Positions 60,331 to 64,000 of a DNA stretch of 64,000 bases are shown in pieces; within the stretch, counting starts at the first letter, position 1, and each line of letters begins with the position of its first letter. The notes under the pieces were generated by a model. The model did no database searches and was not told the origin of the DNA. It worked only from the letters and a program-made list of their open reading frames with translations. Source of the DNA: an uncultured Eubacteriales bacterium. GTDB taxonomy: Bacteria > Bacillota > Clostridia > Christensenellales > CAG-138. The position numbers and the translations under genes were made by a program. The stretch is taken from assembly GCA_900540495.1 (NCBI GenBank), contig UQGA01000001.1, positions 1-64,000 on the forward strand, in the 5' to 3' direction.

Positions 60331-61207
60331 CGTATTGTTCTCCCGCTTTTAAGATTTCCTCCAAGAGTTCATCGAGCGTGGCGTCGTCCGGCGCGCAATG
60401 CGCGCCATCCTCCGGCAGCACTTCCCGCACGGTTGGGACCGGCTCCGCCTCCCCGTCCTCCTCCGCAAAGGTCGGAGGCGCCGGCGAAGCAGGGGCGTCT
60501 TCCGGCCGCTCCACGGGCGGCGCGCTTTCCGGCGGCTCCACGGGCGGCGAAGCAGGCATAGCGTCCCGTTGTTCCGCAGGCGGCGTTTCCGGCGTCCCCC
60601 CGGCCGCAGGCTCCGGCGCAGGCGGGTACCCGCCCTCGGGGGGAATGCGGTTTTGCAGGCGATAGATATTGCGCATCAACTGCGCCGGATCGCCGGCGGC
60701 ATCCGGCAGCTCCATCGGCCCCGCATATGGCATTTCGTGCAGCCCCTGCACCTCATCCCTGAGTTCGGACGGCCCGATGCGATGGCCGCGGCTGAAGGCG
60801 GCAAACCGTTCGGCGTTTGCCGCCGCCTCCGCCGCCGCGCGTTCGAGAGCGGCGTTATAGGCCGCGATGGCCGTCTCATACTCGGCTACGGTCGCCTCCG
60901 TCCGGCTGAGCAACTGGGCGCTCTGCCGGCGCGCCTCCTCGGTCATGCGGGCCGCGTCCGTCTCCGCAGTGGCGCGCAGCGACTCCGCCGCCGCCCCGGC
61001 GTCGTCCAGAATCCTTTTGGCGCGTGTCTCCGCATCCGCGATAACCTCCGCCGCCGTTTCGTGCGCATGCGTAAGCGCGCTGACAATGGCCGCTTCGCGG
61101 GAATGGTAGCCGTCGATCAGACCGTCCATGGTCTGGACGCGCTGTTCGAGCTGTGCGATATGCGCCTCCCGCTCCGCAAGCCGGGCAAGCAGTTCCTTTT
61201 TGCGCAT
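60323..61207 (-). CDS. Coiled-coil protein with DivIVA-like N-terminus and Pro/Glu-rich tail
   Basis: 294 residues from the ATG at 61207, which follows GGAGGTATAGGGCC at the ruvB end. Residues ~1-150 are a heptad-rich coiled coil (ELLARLAEREAHIAQLEQRV, then AAAEVIADAETRAKRILDDA-type repeats). Residues ~195-294 are Pro/Glu/Ala-rich and acidic (APEPAAGGTPETPPAEQRDA), ending EILKAGEQYDG. This resembles DivIVA/SepF-associated division coiled coils, but the DivIVA N-terminal membrane-binding motif is not certain. It lies between ruvB and proS. Function unknown. Confidence 0.7.
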   Translation of the reverse strand: MRKKELLARLAEREAHIAQLEQRVQTMDGLIDGYHSREAAIVSALTHAHETAAEVIADAETRAKRILDDAGAAAESLRATAETDAARMTEEARRQSAQLLSRTEATVAEYETAIAAYNAALERAAAEAAANAERFAAFSRGHRIGPSELRDEVQGLHEMPYAGPMELPDAAGDPAQLMRNIYRLQNRIPPEGGYPPAPEPAAGGTPETPPAEQRDAMPASPPVEPPESAPPVERPEDAPASPAPPTFAEEDGEAEPVPTVREVLPEDGAHCAPDDATLDELLEEILKAGEQYDG

Positions 61208-61211
61208 GGCC

Positions 61212-62234
61212 CTATACCTCCAGTCTGATCTGTTCCAGCGCGGGGCTCTGATAGCCCATGTGCGCATAGCCGGCCGGCATGACGATGCGCCCCCGCGGCG
61301 TGCGTGCTATGAACCCGAGCTGCAGCAGATACGGTTCGTAGACGTCCTCGATCGTCGTCGCATCCTCGCCGGTGGCCGCCGCAATGGTATCGAGCCCCAC
61401 GGGCCGTCCCTGGAACTTGACGATCATCGTGGTCAGCATCCGGCGATCCACGGCGTCCAACCCCAGCTCGTCCACCGCCAGCATTTCCAGCCCCTCGCGC
61501 GCCGTGGCGAGGTCGATGCGGCCGCTCCCGCGCACCTCGGCCACATCGCGCACACGGCGCAGCAGGCGATTGGCGATGCGCGGCGTTCCGCGCGCCCGGG
61601 AAGCAATCTCGATGGCGCCCTCCTCGTCCACTTCGATCTGTAAAATATCGGCGCTGCGCAGAATGATCTGCATAAGCGCCTCCGGCTCATACAGCGCAAG
61701 CTGCTCCTTAATGCCGAAACGGTCCCGCAGGGGGGAGGTGAGCATCCCCATGCGCGTCGTGGCGCCAATGAGCGTAAAGCGCGGCAAATCCAGCCGGATG
61801 CTGCGCGCCGACGGGCCCTTGCCGATGATGATGTCAAGCGCAAAATCCTCCATTGCCGGATACAGCACTTCCTCCACATTGGCGTTCAGACGATGGATTT
61901 CGTCGATGAACAGCACGTCGCCGGGGGCAAGGTTCGTGAGCAGTGCAGCAAGGTCGCCCGCGTGCGAGATGGCGGGCCCGCTGGTGACGCGCAGCGAAAC
62001 GCCCATCTCGTTGGCGATGATGCCGGCCAGCGTGGTTTTGCCAAGGCCCGGCGGGCCATACAGCAGCGCATGGTCGAGCGGCTCGCCGCGGTTCTTGGCC
62101 GCCGCGATATAGATGCGCATATGCTCCTTTACCGCGTCCTGGCCGATGTACTCGTTCAGAAAATGCGGGCGCAGGCTGTATTCGGTTCTGGCTTCGTCCT
62201 CCCGCATGGAGGAGCTGATGAGCCGTTCTTCCAT
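61212..62234 (-). CDS. ruvB: Holliday junction branch migration ATPase RuvB
   Basis: 340 residues, AAA+ motor: GQDAVKEHMRIYIAAAKNRG, Walker A GPPGLGKTT, Walker B LFIDEIHRLN, sensor GATTRMG, and a winged-helix C-terminus (EPYLLQLGFIARTPRGRIV). It drives branch migration with RuvA. It is 15 bases downstream of ruvA in the conserved ruvCAB order. Confidence 0.98.
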   Translation of the reverse strand: MEERLISSSMREDEARTEYSLRPHFLNEYIGQDAVKEHMRIYIAAAKNRGEPLDHALLYGPPGLGKTTLAGIIANEMGVSLRVTSGPAISHAGDLAALLTNLAPGDVLFIDEIHRLNANVEEVLYPAMEDFALDIIIGKGPSARSIRLDLPRFTLIGATTRMGMLTSPLRDRFGIKEQLALYEPEALMQIILRSADILQIEVDEEGAIEIASRARGTPRIANRLLRRVRDVAEVRGSGRIDLATAREGLEMLAVDELGLDAVDRRMLTTMIVKFQGRPVGLDTIAAATGEDATTIEDVYEPYLLQLGFIARTPRGRIVMPAGYAHMGYQSPALEQIRLEV

Positions 62235-62249
62235 GATGTCACCTCTCCG

Positions 62250-62831
62250 TTACCGCTTGGCAAGGCTGCGCAGCGCAAGCGTAATGAGCGTCTCCACGCT
62301 GTCGGCCTCCCCGACAGCCGTAACCGCGCGCGAGGCCGAAAGCCCATCATATCCCAAGGATACCAGCGCGGCGACCGCCTCTGCCCGGATATCCGTCCCC
62401 GTCTCCATGGCCGGGCCTGCCGCCGCGCCGGCGGGCCCGACCTGTTCGCGCAGCTCCAACAGCACGCGCTGGGCGGTCTTCTTCCCCATGCCGGGCACGC
62501 GCTCAAAAGCGGCTGCGTTCTGCGTGGCCACGGCGGCCGCCACGTCCGACGGCGTGAGCACCGAAAGAACCGAGAGCGCGACCTTCGGGCCGATGCGCGT
62601 AATGCCGATCAGGCGGCGAAACATATCGCGTTCGGCCGTATCGTAAAAGCCGTAGAGCGCCATCACGCCTTCGGCAAGGTGCAGGTGCGTATACAGGCGC
62701 GCTTCGCGCCCGGGCAGAAGCCGTTTGAGCGTTTCGCCGCTGCAGAGCAGCTCATATCCGACGCCTCCGGCCTCGATCACGGCGCGGTCCGCCGCAACCT
62801 GATCCACATTCCCGCGAATGAATGCATACAT
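62250..62831 (-). CDS. ruvA: Holliday junction DNA-binding protein RuvA
   Basis: 193 residues starting MYAFIRGNVDQ; the longer open frame upstream runs through ruvC and is not used. OB-fold domain, the tandem helix-hairpin-helix region (LIGITRIGPKVALSVLSVLT and RVPGMGKKTAQRVLLELREQ), and a C-terminal RuvB-binding domain (EAVAALVSLGYDGLSASRAV). It binds four-way junctions and loads RuvB. Confidence 0.97.
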   Translation of the reverse strand: MYAFIRGNVDQVAADRAVIEAGGVGYELLCSGETLKRLLPGREARLYTHLHLAEGVMALYGFYDTAERDMFRRLIGITRIGPKVALSVLSVLTPSDVAAAVATQNAAAFERVPGMGKKTAQRVLLELREQVGPAGAAAGPAMETGTDIRAEAVAALVSLGYDGLSASRAVTAVGEADSVETLITLALRSLAKR

Positions 62832-62853
62832 ATCGTCGCCATGTCCTCCCCCG

Positions 62854-63351
62854 CTACCGAATGCGGTATTCCTCAGCTGCCGGACCGATCGTACTGGCGC
62901 GGCAAAGCGCGCAGGCAAGCGCGTCCGCCGCATCGTCCGGCTTTGGGATCTGTGGAAGCGCAAGCAGCATGCGCACCATCTGCTGCACGGCATGCTTGTC
63001 CGCATGGCCGTCGCCGGTGACGGCCAGCTTGATCTGCATGGGCGTATACTCATAGAGCGGCAGGCCGCTCTGTTGCACCGCCAACAACGCCACGCCTCTG
63101 CCGGCGCCTACCGCGAGCGCCGTGGTGGTGTTGCGATAGAAGAACAGTTCCTCAAACACCGCCATATCCGGCCGGAACAGGCCGATGAGCTGGCGCACGC
63201 CCGCATACAGCCGCTCCAGCCGCTCCGGGAGCGGCTCGCCCGCCTTCGTTTCGATCACTCCATAATCCACAGCCGTAGCCTTCCCGGCGGCGGCATCGAT
63301 CACGCCGTAGCCAAGAATCGCATAGCCGGGATCGATGCCCAGAATGCGCAC
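62854..63351 (-). CDS. ruvC: Holliday junction resolvase RuvC
   Basis: 165 residues from a GTG at 63351, with GGTGGTG just upstream; the usual RuvC starts MRILGIDPG here. Catalytic acidic residues D7 (GIDPG), E67 (FEEL), D140 and D143 (DDAADAL) are all present. It cuts Holliday junctions with RuvAB. The GTG start and family length (165) agree; upstream ATGs would add a Pro/Arg-rich extension unlike the family. Confidence 0.95.
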   Translation of the reverse strand: MRILGIDPGYAILGYGVIDAAAGKATAVDYGVIETKAGEPLPERLERLYAGVRQLIGLFRPDMAVFEELFFYRNTTTALAVGAGRGVALLAVQQSGLPLYEYTPMQIKLAVTGDGHADKHAVQQMVRMLLALPQIPKPDDAADALACALCRASTIGPAAEEYRIR

Positions 63352-63445
63352 GACACACCACCAAACGCCCATCGACATTGCGCCGGGCGGGCGGCGTCGC
63401 CGCCGACAGCCCATAATGCCCGATGGTAGTTTTTATACGGTATAC

Positions 63446-63474
63446 AGTATAGCATGGATCGAAGGAAGTGTAAA
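63446..63474 (-). promoter_or_regulatory. Promoter of ruvCAB
   Basis: Minus strand -35 TTTACA (63474-63469), 17-base spacer, -10 TATACT (63451-63446), about 95 bases upstream of the ruvC start. No SOS (LexA) box was recognised. Confidence 0.8.
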
Positions 63475-63534
63475 CAAAAAGGGGGGCTTTCCCGGCGCAA
63501 AGCGTCCCGTACGGACAGCGGCGGAACGCGCCCG

Positions 63535-64000
63535 TTACGGCAGCGGGTGCGCAGCCGCCGCCGACACCTCATAGGCGACGCGTTGCTCCGCCTTGCCCCC
63601 CGGCAGCAGCTTCTCGTACGCGCGGCTTTGAAACCGCCCGCGCACCTGAATCCGGCGGCCGGGCGTCCAGTGAGCGGCGCTGCGGGCCAGCGCGCCCCAC
63701 ACGATGACCGGCAGATAGTCGCGCCTGCCGAACGCGCGTTCGCAACAGAGCAGCACGTCCGCAATCTCCCGCATGAGCGGCGTTACCCGGTAGACGGGTA
63801 TGCGGCAGACCGTGCCGGTGAGCAGCACTTCGTTCTCCGTACCTGTTGGGGGAACGGCATTGCCGGCAGGGCCCTCCGGGCAAAACTCCGCCGGTACCGC
63901 CATCCCGGGCGGCGGCAGCGGCTCCAGCCGACGCGCATAGGCGGTGACCAGCAGATGCCGCCCCGCCTCGTCGTATCTGTCATAGGTGCGCAACTGCCCC
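63535..64000 (-). CDS. Single-stranded DNA-binding (OB-fold) protein, partial
   Basis: The reading frame stays open to the right edge, so the start is not in the window; the TTG at 63993 is only the first possible codon inside. The visible ~154 residues have ENEVLLTGTVCRIPVYRVTP, DVLLCCERAFGRRDYLPVIV, WGALARSAAHWTPGRRIQVRG and RFQSRAYEKLL, a typical SSB-like OB domain. The preceding YDRYDEAGRHLLVTAYARRL would belong to the end of a first OB domain. This two-OB layout is known from SSB-like proteins of Clostridia. Not the main SSB, judging by composition. Confidence 0.75.
   Translation of the reverse strand, partial: GQLRTYDRYDEAGRHLLVTAYARRLEPLPPPGMAVPAEFCPEGPAGNAVPPTGTENEVLLTGTVCRIPVYRVTPLMREIADVLLCCERAFGRRDYLPVIVWGALARSAAHWTPGRRIQVRGRFQSRAYEKLLPGGKAEQRVAYEVSAAAAHPLP

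Noticed and set aside
58822..60561. 579-residue plus-strand open frame across proS
   Set aside because: Shadow of proS, whose three class II motifs and zinc domain are unmistakable.
1..64000. CRISPR arrays, rRNA operons, insertion sequences
   Set aside because: No regularly spaced repeats, no rRNA core sequences, no transposase frame or terminal inverted repeats were seen.

Overview
The window looks like chromosomal DNA of a high-GC, endospore-forming Firmicute, most likely a class Clostridia gut-type anaerobe. The signs are two alpha/beta-type small acid-soluble spore proteins, a YlmC/YmxH-type PRC-barrel protein, the Asp23-FakA(YloV)-recG block, NrdR, lipoprotein-based ABC transporters, a DUF6034-like lipoprotein, and a pgk-tpiA-gpmI-secG-rnr-smpB-ssrA order like that of Bacillus and Clostridium. 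No phage, CRISPR array or rRNA was seen.

Layout. 1-3.4 kb: a LacI-family regulator cut by the window edge, with a textbook promoter and operator, then a minus-strand housekeeping run (rpsU, ylmC-like, nrdR, pgeF, HAD phosphatase). 3.6-9.9 kb: a nucleoside salvage cluster (BMP-type lipoprotein, NupOPQ-like ABC transporter, thymidine kinase, a deoxyribosyltransferase-fold protein). 10-13 kb: a NitT/TauT-type ABC pair without a binding protein, then a cobalamin riboswitch controlling a DUF4430-like protein and an ECF S component. 13-17.5 kb: a TetR regulator with a perfect 34-bp operator on a consensus promoter, coupled to a large RND transporter carrying a coiled-coil insertion. 17.5-25.3 kb: minus-strand spore proteins, recG, fakA, an Asp23 protein, yebC, a family-4 uracil-DNA glycosylase, a catalytically degenerate NagB-like protein and an alpha/beta hydrolase. 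25.5-29.9 kb: LacI plus a CUT1 sugar ABC transporter. 30.2-41.3 kb: a rhamnoside catabolic operon (symporter, GH78, GH3, rhaB, rhaA, rhaD) divergent from an AraC regulator; rhaA carries two apparent frameshifts. 41.9-45.8 kb: an ABC-2 type exporter with a secreted, membrane-anchored Ig-like protein. 46-49 kb: a DUF6034-like lipoprotein, an orphan McrC gene and tmRNA. 49.7-64 kb: a long minus-strand housekeeping block (lysA, smpB, rnr, secG, gpmI, tpiA, pgk, a metallo-beta-lactamase-fold hydrolase, an ECF S component, proS, a DivIVA-like coiled coil, ruvBAC and a partial SSB-like gene).

How it works together. The accessory part is mainly nutrient acquisition: nucleosides, corrinoid, an unknown sugar and rhamnosides. 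Each system sits next to its own regulator or regulatory RNA. The rhamnosidase and beta-glucosidase have no signal peptides and are coupled to a GPH-type symporter, so glycosides are probably imported intact and split inside the cell. The best candidates for something undescribed are the NagB-fold protein without catalytic residues, the coiled-coil RND pump, the riboswitch-controlled DUF4430/ECF pair and the exporter with the Ig-like anchored protein.
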